Origin: Roseomonas sp. KE2513
Lineage (GTDB): Bacteria; Pseudomonadota; Alphaproteobacteria; Acetobacterales; Acetobacteraceae
NCBI RefSeq assembly: GCF_016107305.1
Contig: NZ_RCVR01000002.1
Span: 124,001 to 188,000, forward strand
Length of the DNA stretch: 64,000 nucleotides
Direction of reading: 5' to 3'
Part shown: positions 27,520 to 39,505 of the stretch, piece after piece
Position numbering within the stretch: the first letter of the stretch is position 1
Layout: each line of letters begins with the position of its first letter
Notes under the pieces: model-generated
The model's input: only the letters and a program-made list of their open reading frames with translations
Told to the model about the DNA's origin: nothing
Databases searched by the model: none
Made by a program: the position numbers and the translations under genes

Positions 27520-27550
27520 AAAAACGCCGCCGGGGTGCCCCCTGGCGGCG
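27520..27550 (-). terminator. Rho-independent terminator of sucD
   Basis: CGCCGCC/GGCGGCG (27525-27531 with 27544-27550) with an inner GGGG/CCCC pairing is followed on the minus strand by TTTTTGCG. It begins 30 bases after the sucD stop and closes the suc operon. Confidence 0.85.
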
Positions 27551-27579
27551 CTTCCAAACCTCGGCGATTCACCGCTAGT

Positions 27580-28470
27580 TCAGGCGGCGATGGCCTTCAC
27601 CATGGTCGATCCCAGCGCGGCCGGGCTGTCGGCCACGAAGATGCCGGCGGCGCGCATGGCATCCATCTTGGCTTCCGCCGTGTCCTTACCGCCGGAGATG
27701 ACGGCGCCGGCATGACCCATGCGGCGGCCCGGAGGGGCCGTGGCGCCGGCGATGAAGCCGACGACGGGCTTGTAGTTGGCCGAGCCCGGCTTGTTCTCGC
27801 GGCCCAGGAACTCGGCCGCGATGATCTCGGACTGGCCGCCGATCTCGCCGATCATGACGATCTGCTTCGTCTCAGGGTCGGCAAGGAACATCTCCAGCAC
27901 TTCCTGGAAGTCCGTGCCCTTCACCGGGTCGCCGCCGATGCCGACGCAGGTGGACTGGCCGAGGCCGGCCGCCGTGGTCTGCGCCACTGCCTCATAGGTC
28001 AGCGTGCCCGAACGGGACACGATGCCGACCGAGCCGCGCTTGTGGATGTGGCCCGGCATGATGCCGATCTTGCAGGCTTCCGGCGTGATCACGCCCGGGC
28101 AGTTCGGCCCGATGAGGCGGGACTTGCTGCCGGAGAGGGCGCGCTTGACCTTCACCATATCCAGCACCGGGATGCCCTCGGTGATGCAGATCACCAGCGG
28201 GATCTCGGCGGCGATCGCCTCCAGGATGGAGTCCGCGGCGAACGGCGGCGGCACGTAGATGACGGAGGCGTCGGCCCCGGTGGCCTCGACGCACTCGGCC
28301 ACCGTGTCGAACACGGGCAGGCCGATATGGGTCTGCCCGCCCTTGCCCGGCGTCACGCCGCCCACGTAGTTCGTGCCGTAGGCGATGCCCTGCTCGGCGT
28401 GGAAGGTGCCCTGGCTTCCCGTGAAGCCCTGGGTCATGACCTTCGTGTGCTTGTCGACGAGAATGGACAT
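27580..28470 (-). CDS. sucD: Succinyl-CoA ligase alpha subunit
   Basis: 296 residues. CoA-binding N terminus ([17 protein letters not shown]), conserved [10 protein letters not shown], and the phosphorylated active-site His253 in [11 protein letters not shown]. With SucC it converts succinyl-CoA to succinate with ATP or GTP formation, the substrate-level phosphorylation of the TCA cycle. Starts 4 bases after sucC and is followed by a strong terminator. Confidence 0.98.
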   Translation of the reverse strand: MSILVDKHTKVMTQGFTGSQGTFHAEQGIAYGTNYVGGVTPGKGGQTHIGLPVFDTVAECVEATGADASVIYVPPPFAADSILEAIAAEIPLVICITEGIPVLDMVKVKRALSGSKSRLIGPNCPGVITPEACKIGIMPGHIHKRGSVGIVSRSGTLTYEAVAQTTAAGLGQSTCVGIGGDPVKGTDFQEVLEMFLADPETKQIVMIGEIGGQSEIIAAEFLGRENKPGSANYKPVVGFIAGATAPPGRRMGHAGAVISGGKDTAEAKMDAMRAAGIFVADSPAALGSTMVKAIAA

Positions 28471-28474
28471 GGCG

Positions 28475-29668
28475 TCAGGCCGCCTTCTTCACGGCGTCCA
28501 CCACCTTCTGGGCGGCGTCGGCAAGGTTGTCGGCGGGAATGATCGCCAGGCCGGACTCGGCCAGGATCTTCTTGCCGAGATCGACATTGGTGCCCTCGAG
28601 GCGCACCACCAGCGGCACGGCGAGCGAGAGGTTCTTGCTCGCCGCCACGATGCCCTCGGCGATCATGTCGCACTTGGCGATGCCGCCGAAGATGTTGACG
28701 AGGATCGCCTTGACGTTGCTATCGGAGGTGATGATCCGGAAGGCCTCGGTCACGCGCGCCGCGTTGGCGGTGCCGCCGACATCGAGGAAGTTCGCGGGTG
28801 AGGAGCCGTAGAGCTTGATGATGTCCATCGTGGCCATCGCGAGGCCGGCGCCGTTCACCATGCAGCCGATCTCGCCGTCGAGCGCGACGTAGTTGAGGTC
28901 GTTCTTGACCGCGTCCAGCTCCTTCGGGTCCATCTCGCTGTCGTCGCGAAGGGCCTCGAGGTCCTTGTGGCGGAACAGCGCGTTGTCGTCGAAGGACACC
29001 TTGGCGTCGAGCGCCACGATCTCGCCCGCGCCGGTCACGACGAGCGGGTTGATCTCGACGATCGCCATGTCGAGCGCCGTGTAGGCCTCGTACATCGCGG
29101 TGACGAACTTCGTGAAGGTGCCGACCTGCTTGCCCTCAAGGCCGAGGCCGAAGGCGAGCTTGCGCGCGGCCCAGGGATAGAGACCGGAGGCCGGGTCGAT
29201 GGCGACCTTCAGGATCTTCTCGGGGTGGTGCTCGGCCACCTCCTCGATCTCCATGCCGCCCTCGGTGGAGGCCATGACGGTCACGCGGCTCGTCTCGCGG
29301 TCGAGCAGGATGGAGAGGTACAGCTCGCGCTTGATGTCGCAGCCGGCCTCCACATAGACCTGGTTCACCACCTTGCCCTCGGGCCCGGTCTGCTTGGTGA
29401 CCAGCGTGTGGCCGATCATCGCGGCGGCGGCTTCCTTCGCGGCCTCGGGCTTGACGACGCGCACGCCGCCCTTGCCGTTCGGGTCGTCCGTGAAGCGCCC
29501 GGCGCCGCGGCCGCCGGCATGGATCTGGCTCTTCACCACGACCACGGGGCCCGGCAGCTTCTTCGCCGCCGCCTCGGCCTCCTCGGGCGTGCGGGCCACG
29601 TAGCCGTCGAGCACCGCAACGCCGTAGCGCTTCAGCAGCTCCTTGCCCTGGTATTCATGGATGTTCAT
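28475..29668 (-). CDS. sucC: Succinyl-CoA ligase [ADP-forming] beta subunit
   Basis: 397 residues with an ATP-grasp domain: [55 protein letters not shown], and the succinate-binding tail [17 protein letters not shown]. It supplies the nucleotide- and succinate-binding part of the enzyme. It follows mdh across a 55-base gap containing a small hairpin and is tightly linked to sucD, in the usual alphaproteobacterial mdh-sucC-sucD order. Confidence 0.98.
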   Translation of the reverse strand: MNIHEYQGKELLKRYGVAVLDGYVARTPEEAEAAAKKLPGPVVVVKSQIHAGGRGAGRFTDDPNGKGGVRVVKPEAAKEAAAAMIGHTLVTKQTGPEGKVVNQVYVEAGCDIKRELYLSILLDRETSRVTVMASTEGGMEIEEVAEHHPEKILKVAIDPASGLYPWAARKLAFGLGLEGKQVGTFTKFVTAMYEAYTALDMAIVEINPLVVTGAGEIVALDAKVSFDDNALFRHKDLEALRDDSEMDPKELDAVKNDLNYVALDGEIGCMVNGAGLAMATMDIIKLYGSSPANFLDVGGTANAARVTEAFRIITSDSNVKAILVNIFGGIAKCDMIAEGIVAASKNLSLAVPLVVRLEGTNVDLGKKILAESGLAIIPADNLADAAQKVVDAVKKAA

Positions 29669-29691
29669 GCGGGTCCCGCCTTCCTGATACA

Positions 29692-29717
29692 GAAAGGGCC
29701 GGGGCTGCCCCCGGCCC
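29692..29717 (-). terminator. Hairpin between mdh and sucC
   Basis: GGGCCGGGG/CCCCGGCCC (29696-29704 with 29709-29717, 9 bp, 4-base loop) is followed on the minus strand by TTTCT. The tail is short, so partial termination that tunes mdh against sucCD is the likeliest role. Confidence 0.55.
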
Positions 29718-29723
29718 GCATTC

Positions 29724-30728
<1,005 letters not shown>

Positions 30729-30769
30729 TTAGACCCGGATGCCCGGTCGGGCAAGGCGGGCCCGCAATG

Positions 30770-30804
30770 GAAAGGGGCGGGGCACCCCTCGGCACCCCGC
30801 CCCT
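30770..30804 (-). terminator. Terminator of the 205-residue secreted-protein gene
   Basis: AGGGGCGGGG/CCCCGCCCCT (30773-30782 with 30795-30804, perfect 10 bp) is followed on the minus strand by TTCC. It lies 27 bases past the stop of the secreted-protein gene and upstream of mdh. Confidence 0.65.
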
Positions 30805-30830
30805 CCCCGCCCGAAGGACGCCCTCCGGGA

Positions 30831-31448
30831 TCACATCGGCATGCAGCGGAAGGTGTCAGTATGGCCGCGGGCGAGCACGGCCATGGTGCCGGCCGGGCAA
30901 TCCATCTGCTCGCCGTCGGCGGCGGGCAGGCCGGCGTGCCACACGCCCATGCGGCCGTAGCCACGGCTCTCCTCGGCACCTTCGTCGCGGGTATTGGTAT
31001 AGGCGGCCTTGGCGTACTTGCCGCCGCGCGCCGGCAGGGTGGAGGCCGCGGCAGGGGCGGCGGAGAAGAGGCTCACGAAGCGCAGGCCGTTGCGCTGGCC
31101 GTGCATCGAGGCCGGGCGCAGGTCGGTGTAGCGCAGGGCCTCCCGGCGGGTGGCGCCCCGCACGGCGAAGACCGGCCGGCGCGAGGACCGGACTTCCGCG
31201 CTGCGCTGGCCACGAACGGAGCCCGCGGCGCGCCCGCGGGGGGCGACGGCGACCATCCGGCGCGAGGTGGCCGGGGCCGCGGCCGGGCGGGGCGCGAAGG
31301 CGGGCCGAAGGGTCGGTGCGGCAGTCGGGCGGGCCGCTGTCGCGCGGGCCGCCTTGCCCGAGGAACGCGCCTCCTGACGGGCTTCCGCCGGATGGACCGC
31401 CGCGAGCGCGACGACGGTGCCGAACGCGATGGCAAAGGAACGCAGCAT
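30831..31448 (-). CDS. Secreted hypothetical protein
   Basis: 205 residues from ATG 31448 behind GGGGGAAAG. It has a signal peptide (MLRSFAIAFGTVVALAAVHP, cleavage near AEA), a basic, low-complexity Ala/Arg/Pro region (about 23-100) and a more ordered C-terminal third with two cysteines in DCPAGTMAVLARGHTDTFRC, which may form a disulfide. It resembles no family I recognise. It has its own terminator, between zapE and mdh on the same strand. Confidence 0.65.
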   Translation of the reverse strand: MLRSFAIAFGTVVALAAVHPAEARQEARSSGKAARATAARPTAAPTLRPAFAPRPAAAPATSRRMVAVAPRGRAAGSVRGQRSAEVRSSRRPVFAVRGATRREALRYTDLRPASMHGQRNGLRFVSLFSAAPAAASTLPARGGKYAKAAYTNTRDEGAEESRGYGRMGVWHAGLPAADGEQMDCPAGTMAVLARGHTDTFRCMPM

Positions 31449-31540
31449 GTTGATCTTTCCCCCTATTGGGCCCAACCCCGGATCGCCACCCGGCGCCCTG
31501 CCCCCTCAGGCACGCGCCGAGCAAATCCCGGGCCGGGCGG

Positions 31541-32731
31541 CTACGTCAGATGTGGCAGGGCCAGGTAGTCCTGGCTCTGCATTTCCATGAGGCGAGAGGC
31601 GGTGCGCTGGAACATCGCCGCCCCCTCCCCTTTCTCGTAGAGCTGGTCGGGCACGGCCTCGGCCGAGGCGACCAGCTTGCAGCGGTGCTCATAGAGCGTG
31701 TCGATGAGCGTCACGAAGCGGCGGGCCCGGTCGAAGTTCTCCGGGCCCAGCCGCGGCACGCCGTCCAGCACGAGCGTGTGGAAGTGGGTGGCGATCGCCA
31801 GGTAGTCCGCGGCGCCAAGATAGGCGCCGCAGAGGGTCTCGAAGTCCGCGCGCGCCACTCCCCGGTGGGCTTGCGGTACTTCGAGCTTTCGGCCCAGCAC
31901 GGTCAGCGAACAGGGCTGGCCATGGGCCTCGCCGCTCAGCTCGCGGAAGGCCGCGTCGAGCGCGCGCTCGGCGCGGCCGTCAAGCGGGGTGTGCCAGGTG
32001 GGCAGGCCCCGGATGCGGTCGCGCCGGTAATCCTGAAGGGCCGAGAGGTGCAGCACCTCCAGCCGCTTCTGGATGAGGGCGATGAAGGGCAGGAAGGCGT
32101 CGCGCCCCGGCTTGCCCTTGAACAGGTCGGCGGGCGCGGTGTTGGAGGTGGCGACCACCACCACGCCGCGGGCGAAGAGCGCCTCGAACAGGCGGCCGAG
32201 AAGCATGGCGTCCACGATGTCGTGGACCTGGAACTCGTCGAAGCAGAGCAGCGCGGCCTCGGCCACGATCCGGTCGGCCAGCGGCGGGATCGGATCGGCG
32301 GCGTCGCCATGGGCCCGGCGCCACTCGTGGATGCGCCGGTGGGAGGCCTGCATGAAGGCGTGGAAGTGCTCGCGCTTCTTCCGCGGCACGTCCGCCGTCT
32401 CGAAGAAGAGGTCCATGAGCATGGACTTGCCGCGCCCGACTTCGCCGACGAGGTAGAGGCCGAGGGGCGGACCGTCCGGCTGGTCCTCCACGGGCTTGCG
32501 GCGGAAGAAGCGGGCGAGCAGGCCCGGCTCCTCCTTCGCTTCCGGGCGCGGGTCGTAGCCGCGCAGGCGCCGCCAGAGGTCCTGCAGCGTCTCGGCCGCG
32601 CGCGCCTGGGCAGGGTCCGCACGAAGGGCGCCGGACGCCACCCGGGCGCGGTAGAGGGGGAGCGGGCCCTTCGCGACATCCGCCGAAACGGCACTGTCTG
32701 GGAGGGCTGGCGCGGTCGTGGTGCCGTCCAT
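31541..32731 (-). CDS. zapE: ZapE/AFG1-family cell-division ATPase
   Basis: 396 residues. Walker A GEVGRGKS at residues 96-103, Walker B LLCFDEFQVHDIVDA and sensor TSNTAPADLF, with the AFG1-specific C-terminal region (YLAIATHFHTLVLDGVPRL, DTLYEHRCKLVASAE). In E. coli ZapE associates with FtsZ and affects Z-ring dynamics; the mitochondrial homologue AFG1/LACE1 aids turnover of respiratory subunits. Its usual alphaproteobacterial position is between sdh or respiratory genes and mdh, as here. Confidence 0.93.
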   Translation of the reverse strand: MDGTTTAPALPDSAVSADVAKGPLPLYRARVASGALRADPAQARAAETLQDLWRRLRGYDPRPEAKEEPGLLARFFRRKPVEDQPDGPPLGLYLVGEVGRGKSMLMDLFFETADVPRKKREHFHAFMQASHRRIHEWRRAHGDAADPIPPLADRIVAEAALLCFDEFQVHDIVDAMLLGRLFEALFARGVVVVATSNTAPADLFKGKPGRDAFLPFIALIQKRLEVLHLSALQDYRRDRIRGLPTWHTPLDGRAERALDAAFRELSGEAHGQPCSLTVLGRKLEVPQAHRGVARADFETLCGAYLGAADYLAIATHFHTLVLDGVPRLGPENFDRARRFVTLIDTLYEHRCKLVASAEAVPDQLYEKGEGAAMFQRTASRLMEMQSQDYLALPHLT

Positions 32732-32875
32732 CGGCGGTCGGTCTAACCCGGTCGCAGGCCGCTCGCAACTTCGCGTGCGCCGTTACATAAACCATTCCGG
32801 CCCCGCATCCCCGCTGAAAGGGTGCCGTGAGGAACGGGCAGCAAGTCCCTGGCGGAGCTCGGAAGTCGCCCGCTA

Positions 32876-33844
32876 CTAGTCGGCGGTGATGCCGGCAGCC
32901 TGGATCACCGGCGCCCAGCGCGCGCGCTCGGCCGCGATGAAGCGCCCGAAGGCCTCGCCCGCCATGGGATAGGGCACCGCCCCTTCCCGCCCGAGGCTGG
33001 AGGCCAGCTCCGGCGAGTCCAGGCTGCCAAGGATGGCGGCCTCCAGCCGGGCGCGGATGGGTTCGGGCGTGCCGTGGGGAACGAGGATCCCGTACCAGGC
33101 GGTGGCGCGGTAGCCGGGGATGGTTTCGGCCACGGTCTGCACATCCGGCATGGACGGGAGCCGCTTGTCATCGGTGACGGCCAGCGCCCGCAGGACCCCG
33201 CCCTGGACAAGGCCCGCGACGGAGGGAAGCGTGCTGATCATGGCAGCGACCGTGCCGGCCGCCACGTCCGTCAGGCCCGGGGCGGCGCCGCGGAAGGGCA
33301 CATGGGTCGCCTCCACCCCAGCCTGCTGGAGCAGCAGGGCCATGGCGAGGTGCCCGGCCGCACCGTTGCCGGGGGAGGCGTAGTTCATCCCGCCCCGCTT
33401 CTCCCGGGCTTCGGCGATCAGCGCGGGCAGCGTCGTGGCGGCCGTGGCCGGTCCCGCGACGAGCACCAGCGGCGTCTCCGCCACCATCGCCACCGGATCG
33501 AGCGCAGTTTGCGGGTTCACCTTCAGGTTTCGGCCGAAGAGGGTCGGGTTCACCGAGATCGGGCCCTGGTTCCCCATCAGCAGCGTGTAGCCGTCCGGCC
33601 GGGAGCCCGCGACCAGTTCCGTCGCCAGGTTGCCGCCGGCGCCGGGACGGTTCTCCACCACCACGGGCTGGCCAAGGGTGGCGTTCAGGCGGGTGCCGAG
33701 GGCGCGGGCCACGGCATCGGTGCCGCCGCCCGGCGTATAGGGAAGGATCAGCCGCAGAGGGCGGTCCGGCCAGCCGCCCTGCGCCCGTGCCGCGAGGGGC
33801 ATGAGGGCCGGAGCGGCGAGCAGCGCGCGGCGTTTGATGGGCAT
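32876..33844 (-). CDS. Bug/TctC-family substrate-binding protein
   Basis: 322 residues from ATG 33844. Signal peptide MPIKRRALLAAPALMPLAAR ending in ARA-QGG; mature part begins WPDRPLRLILPYTPGGGTD. VVENRPGAGG, PDGYTLLMGN and THVPFRGAAPGL are family hallmarks. It is a periplasmic carboxylate-binding protein of the tripartite tricarboxylate transporter type. No TctA/TctB genes nearby. It is downstream of thiC on the same strand, but a gap of 79 bases and the unrelated role do not support co-regulation. Confidence 0.92.
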   Translation of the reverse strand: MPIKRRALLAAPALMPLAARAQGGWPDRPLRLILPYTPGGGTDAVARALGTRLNATLGQPVVVENRPGAGGNLATELVAGSRPDGYTLLMGNQGPISVNPTLFGRNLKVNPQTALDPVAMVAETPLVLVAGPATAATTLPALIAEAREKRGGMNYASPGNGAAGHLAMALLLQQAGVEATHVPFRGAAPGLTDVAAGTVAAMISTLPSVAGLVQGGVLRALAVTDDKRLPSMPDVQTVAETIPGYRATAWYGILVPHGTPEPIRARLEAAILGSLDSPELASSLGREGAVPYPMAGEAFGRFIAAERARWAPVIQAAGITAD

Positions 33845-33923
33845 GGACCGGCCTCCGGGACGTTTCCTGCGGCCGGCGAACGAAGCGGAAGGCGGCGGGC
33901 GATGCAACCCGCCGCCGCGCCGC

Positions 33924-35819
<1,896 letters not shown>

Positions 35820-35860
35820 TCACGGGCGACAGGAATCGCCGAGGGGGCCGCAGGCATCCG

Positions 35861-35973
35861 CACCGTCCCTACGCCAGCATGAACTGGATCAGGTTCGACG
35901 GGTCACTGCGCTGCCCCCCCGCGAACGGGACCGGCCAGCAGTATCTCAGCCCCTTGTCGGGACACCCCTGGTG
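35861..35973 (-). promoter_or_regulatory. TPP riboswitch (THI element)
   Basis: Read on the minus strand, the two conserved THI-box parts are present: GGGGTGTCCC, then GGGGCTGAGATACTGCTGG, and after a variable P3-type stem, GACCCGTCGAACCTGATC followed by CAGTTCATGCTGGCGTAGGGA. CACC and GGTG at the ends can close P1. Binding of thiamine diphosphate is known to lower thiC expression in this class of element. The start of thiC is about 100 bases downstream. Confidence 0.93.
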
Positions 35974-36015
35974 AGGCGCGAAGCCTCCGCCCGCGGGGTC
36001 CGCATTGTCAAGCGA

Positions 36016-36711
36016 TCAGAGGCCCGCGCCGCCATCCAGCGCAATGGCCTGCCCCGTGACGTTCTTCGCGGCGGGGGAGAGGAGATAGGCGGCCATCTCC
36101 GCCACCTCCTCCGCCGCCGTGATGCGGCGGGTGGGAGTGCCGGCGGCGGCCTCGGCAGCGGTCATGCCGAGTTCGCCCCAGCGGGCGCGCGCCATCTCGG
36201 TGTCCACCCAGCCCGGGCAGAGGGCGTTCACCGTGATTCCGCGCGGCGCCAGCCGCAGCGCGAGTGCCTTCATCAGCCCAATCACCCCGTGCTTGGCGGC
36301 GGAATAGGCCACCTGGTCCGGCACGGCGCGCAGGCCGAGGACGGAGGAGAGGAAGACGATCCGCCCCTCCCCGTCCGGCAACCCGGGCGCCGCGGCCTCG
36401 GCGCAGCGCCAGGCGCCGTCGAGGTTGGAGGAGACGATGCGGCGCCAGTGCTCCTCGTCCGGCGCGGGTGGGTCGCCGCCGGCAGCGCCAGCCGCCAGGA
36501 TCACGGCGCCGAGCGGCCCGGCGGCGGCGAAGGTGCCCCGCACGGAGGCGGCGTCGGTCACGTCGCAGGGCAGGTAGCGGACGCCCTCGGGCAGCGGCCC
36601 GTCGGCGGGGCGGCGGGCGGCGGCGATGACGCTCCGCCCCTGGGAAGCGAGCAGCCGCGCGCAAGCGAGGCCGATGCCCCGCGTGCCGCCGGTGACGAGG
36701 ACGGCACTCAT
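36016..36711 (-). CDS. Short-chain dehydrogenase/reductase
   Basis: 231 residues. Classical SDR: NAD(P) site TGGTRGIG at residues 7-14, CDVTD, catalytic Ser in FLSSVLG and YSAAK, and the PGWVDTEMA segment; the tail ends DGGAGL. The Arg after TGGT and the basic early strand suggest NADP, tentatively. The substrate is unknown. Its ATG overlaps the stop of the upstream SDR gene (ATGA), so the two oxidoreductases are translationally coupled and may act in one pathway or as a heteromer. Confidence 0.88.
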   Translation of the reverse strand: MSAVLVTGGTRGIGLACARLLASQGRSVIAAARRPADGPLPEGVRYLPCDVTDAASVRGTFAAAGPLGAVILAAGAAGGDPPAPDEEHWRRIVSSNLDGAWRCAEAAAPGLPDGEGRIVFLSSVLGLRAVPDQVAYSAAKHGVIGLMKALALRLAPRGITVNALCPGWVDTEMARARWGELGMTAAEAAAGTPTRRITAAEEVAEMAAYLLSPAAKNVTGQAIALDGGAGL

Positions 36712-37463
36712 GCCGCGGTCGTCCCGCCGTCCACGGGCATGACAATGCCGGTGACGAAGCTCGCGTGGTCGGAGAGGAGGAAGGCGACGACGGCCGCGAT
36801 CTCCCGCGGGTGGGCGAAGCGGCGCTGCGGCACTGCCTCGGTATAGACGGCGTCGCTGGCGGGGCCCGACCGGTTGCGGGCGGCGAGGTCGGCGATGACC
36901 GCGCGCAGCATCGGCGTGTCCGTGCTGCCGGGCGCGATGGCGTTGAAGCGAACGCCCTGTGTCGCGAAGTCGAGCGCCGCCGAGCGCGTCATCTGCGCCA
37001 GCGCCGCCTTGGAGGCGCCGTAGGCTGCCGAGGCCGGCTTGCCGATCAGCGCCTGGTCGGAGGCGATGTTCACCACCGCGCCGCCGCCCTTCAGCAGGTG
37101 CGGCAGCGCGGCCTGCATCACGGCGAAGGGGGCCAGCCAGTTCACCCGCATGATCCGCTCCGCCTCGGCCAGCGGGGTGTCGATGAGCGTGCCGATCATC
37201 GTGTCGCCGGCGTTGTTCACCAGCAGGTCGATCCCACCCATCCGCGCCGCGGCGGCTTCCACCGCTGGGGCGATGGCGGCGATGTCGTGCAGGTCGTGCT
37301 CCGGCCGGTCCAGCCCTTCCACCACGACGCCGGAGGCCTCCAGCGCGGCGACGATGGCGCGGCCGATCCCGCCCCGGTGCCCGGTCACGAGGGCGCGCTT
37401 GCCCGCTAACCCCGTCTGGCGGAGGTCATTCGGGGCGGGATCCGCGGAGGCAGTCTTTTCCAT
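36708..37463 (-). CDS. Short-chain dehydrogenase/reductase
   Basis: 251 residues from ATG 37463. NAD site TGHRGGIG (residues about 28-35) with GLDRPEHD, whose Asp favours NAD, NNAG, catalytic Ser in NIASDQ and YGASK, and C-terminal VMPVDGG. The FabG-like length and sequence give no substrate. It is coupled by an ATGA overlap to the second SDR gene and divergent from the deaminase gene, with about 70 bases between the starts. Confidence 0.88.
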   Translation of the reverse strand: MEKTASADPAPNDLRQTGLAGKRALVTGHRGGIGRAIVAALEASGVVVEGLDRPEHDLHDIAAIAPAVEAAAARMGGIDLLVNNAGDTMIGTLIDTPLAEAERIMRVNWLAPFAVMQAALPHLLKGGGAVVNIASDQALIGKPASAAYGASKAALAQMTRSAALDFATQGVRFNAIAPGSTDTPMLRAVIADLAARNRSGPASDAVYTEAVPQRRFAHPREIAAVVAFLLSDHASFVTGIVMPVDGGTTAA

Positions 37464-37536
37464 ACCGGTTCGATGACACCGCATCCCCGCCGGGGCAAGG
37501 GTGTTTCCTGCTACCGGAGCGGGAGAGGAGCACGGC

Positions 37537-38016
37537 ATGGACAATCAGCGTGATGAAAGCCTCATGCGCCGGGCGCTAGCGCAAGCCGAGGCCGCCCTGA
37601 CGAAGGGACAGGCGCCCTTCGGCGCCGTGATCGTCGACGCGGCCGGCGAGGTGCTGGGCGAGGGGCACAACACGGTCCGGGCCGACCGCGACCCCGCCGC
37701 CCATGGGGAAGTCGTGGCCATCCGCGACGCGCTCCGCCGGCTGGAGAGCGGGAAGCTGCCGCCGGGGACGACGCTCTACACGAGCTGCGAGCCGTGCCTT
37801 ATGTGCGCGGTGGTCGTCGCGCAACTCGGCATCCGCCGGGTGGTCTATGCCGCGCGCGGGACGGACGTGCCGGGGGCGAAGCGCCTGCTGGACGCCGACC
37901 TCTCCCAGGCCGCGCCCTGGGTGAACGCCAATCCAGCCTGGACCCCGATCGAGCTGCGCGGCGACCTCCTGCGGGAGCAGGCACTGAGGAGCATGGCCGC
38001 CTTCGATTGGGGATAG
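37537..38016 (+). CDS. CMP/dCMP-type nucleoside deaminase
   Basis: 159 residues from ATG 37537 behind GGAGAGGAG. Zinc site of the cytidine-deaminase fold: His56-Gly-Glu58 and PCxxC with Cys87 and Cys90 (TSCEPCLMCAVVV). The usual motif is HAE; here the middle residue is Gly, keeping the zinc ligand His and the proton-shuttling Glu. The sequence resembles guanine deaminase- and TadA-like stand-alone deaminases; which base is used cannot be decided. Stand-alone gene upstream of the folM-folB pair. Confidence 0.85.
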   Translation: MDNQRDESLMRRALAQAEAALTKGQAPFGAVIVDAAGEVLGEGHNTVRADRDPAAHGEVVAIRDALRRLESGKLPPGTTLYTSCEPCLMCAVVVAQLGIRRVVYAARGTDVPGAKRLLDADLSQAAPWVNANPAWTPIELRGDLLREQALRSMAAFDWG

Positions 38017-38065
38017 GGCGTCCCCTCTCGCGCGCGCCGCGATCCAGGCCCATCTTGGGCGCCTC

Positions 38066-38842
38066 ATGGCCATTCCCCCCAGCATCCCCCGCGCCGCCCT
38101 CGTCACCGGGGGGGCGAAGCGGATCGGTCGCGCGATCGCCCTCGCCCTCGCCGAGGCCGGCTTCGACGTGGCAGTCCATCACGCGAACAGCGCTGCGGAG
38201 GCCGAGGAGACGGCGGCCGCCATCCGGGCGTTCGGCCGCCGGGCAGTGACCCTGCGGGCCGAGCTGGGACGGGAGGCGGAGGTGGAATCCCTCATCCCCG
38301 ACGCCACCGCCGGCCTCGGCCCCATCGGGGTGCTGGTGAACAACGCCTCGCGCTTCGAGCGGGACGAGTGGGATACCGCAACCCGCGAGAGCTGGGACAC
38401 CCATCTCGAGCCGAACCTGCGTGCGCCCTTCGTGCTGACCCAGGCCATGGCCCTCGCCCTGCCGGAGGGGGCCGAGGGAGCGGTGGTGAACATGCTCGAC
38501 CAGCGCGTGCTCTCCCTCACCCCTCATTTCGTCAGCTACACCGTTTCCAAAGCCGCGCTCTGGGCGCTGACGCAGTCGATGGCCCTCGCCCTCGCGCCGC
38601 GCGTGCGGGTGAACGGCATCGGCCCCGGCCCCACCATTGCCAGCAGCCGGCAGACGCCGGAGCAGTTCCAGGCGCAGTGCGAGAGCACGCCCCTGCAGCG
38701 CGGCTCGAGCCCGGAGGAGATGGGGCGGGCCGTGGTCGCGCTGCTCTCTCTTACCTCCATGACGGGAGGGATGATCGCCCTGGACGGCGGCCAGCACCTG
38801 CAATGGTCGCCGGCCCGGTCGAAGGAAGGGATCGAAGAATGA
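38066..38842 (+). CDS. Pteridine-reductase-like SDR (FolM-type)
   Basis: 258 residues. SDR with TGGAKRIG (residues 15-22), NNASRFERD and YTVSK, and LDQRVLSLTPHFVSY before the active-site Tyr, a pattern typical of the pteridine reductase/FolM branch, which reduces dihydromonapterin or dihydrofolate. The ATGA overlap with folB, a tetrahydropterin and folate pathway gene, supports that assignment over a generic SDR. Ends GGQHLQWSPARSKEGIEE. Confidence 0.8.
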   Translation: MAIPPSIPRAALVTGGAKRIGRAIALALAEAGFDVAVHHANSAAEAEETAAAIRAFGRRAVTLRAELGREAEVESLIPDATAGLGPIGVLVNNASRFERDEWDTATRESWDTHLEPNLRAPFVLTQAMALALPEGAEGAVVNMLDQRVLSLTPHFVSYTVSKAALWALTQSMALALAPRVRVNGIGPGPTIASSRQTPEQFQAQCESTPLQRGSSPEEMGRAVVALLSLTSMTGGMIALDGGQHLQWSPARSKEGIEE

Positions 38843-39234
38843 TCTCCTATCTGCCCGATGCCAACGCCCGGCTGCGCCGCGTCTTCGTGCGCGACCTGAC
38901 GGTGCAGGCGCGGCTCGGCGTCTATCCGCGGGAGGAGGCGGCCCCGCAGCGGGTGGTTATCGGAATTGAGCTTCTCGTCGCTGACGATGCCGCGCCGGCC
39001 GGCATCGGGCCTGACCGGCTGGATCGCGTGGTGGACTATGCGGCCGTCACCGAGCGCGCCCGCGCCGTGGCGACGAGCGGCCACACGCGGCTCGCCGAGA
39101 CGCTGGCGGAGCGGATCGCGGTGGCCTGCCTGGAGGATACGAGGGTGGAATCCGCCCGCGTGACGGTGGAGAAGCCGGACATTCTGCCCCATGTCGGGGC
39201 GGTCGGCGTGAGCGTTGAGCGGCGGCGGAGCTGA
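38839..39234 (+). CDS. folB: Dihydroneopterin aldolase
   Basis: 131 residues from ATG 38839, overlapping the FolM-like stop. The tunnel-fold FolB family shows in VFVRDLTVQARLGVYPREEA, QRVVIGIELLV, VVDYAAVTERA, ETLAERIA and the VEKPDILPHVGAVGV end. It cleaves dihydroneopterin to 6-hydroxymethyldihydropterin and glycolaldehyde in folate synthesis, through a conserved Lys and Glu. No other fol genes are in the window. Confidence 0.93.
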   Translation: MISYLPDANARLRRVFVRDLTVQARLGVYPREEAAPQRVVIGIELLVADDAAPAGIGPDRLDRVVDYAAVTERARAVATSGHTRLAETLAERIAVACLEDTRVESARVTVEKPDILPHVGAVGVSVERRRS

Positions 39235-39356
39235 CCCTTCCCTCCCCGCGCCACATCACCACCTTGTCAACGCCCTCTTCGCGATTTGAGAAAAATAATC
39301 CCCCGCTGACGAGAACAGGACGCAGTCCTGGCTTGTCGGCGACCGAAGGCTAATGT

Positions 39357-39371
39357 GAACGAAGCATGAAT
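39357..39371 (+). promoter_or_regulatory. LexA-like direct repeat (candidate SOS box)
   Basis: GAAC-N7-GAAT at 39357-39371 matches, with one mismatch, the alphaproteobacterial LexA motif GAAC-N7-GAAC (GTTC-N7-GTTC on the other strand). It is about 190 bases upstream of uvrC, a gene that is SOS-induced in some bacteria. Short motif, so chance occurrence is possible. Confidence 0.35.
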
Positions 39372-39448
39372 GCGCAAGATGATGCTAAACGGCGCCAAAA
39401 CAAACACTTAGCTTGCTGCCCAAGAAATAGGCAGGCGCGTTGCAAGCC

Positions 39449-39505
39449 CTTGTGGACGGGCCTTCGGCGCGCTGTCGGGCGTATCTCTCCACAAGCTTAT
39501 CCACA
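39449..39505. repeat. DnaA-box-like cluster with CTTGTGGA inverted repeat
   Basis: A perfect E. coli-type DnaA box TTATCCACA lies at 39497-39505. Nearby CTTGTGGA (39449-39456) and TCCACAAG (39488-39495) form an inverted repeat and are degenerate DnaA boxes (each about 7 of 9 matches). The group spans 57 bases just upstream of uvrC. Confidence 0.5.

Noticed and set aside
39449-39505. Chromosomal replication origin
   Set aside because: Only one perfect DnaA box, no clear AT-rich unwinding region next to it and no typical origin neighbours; kept only as a DnaA-like cluster.
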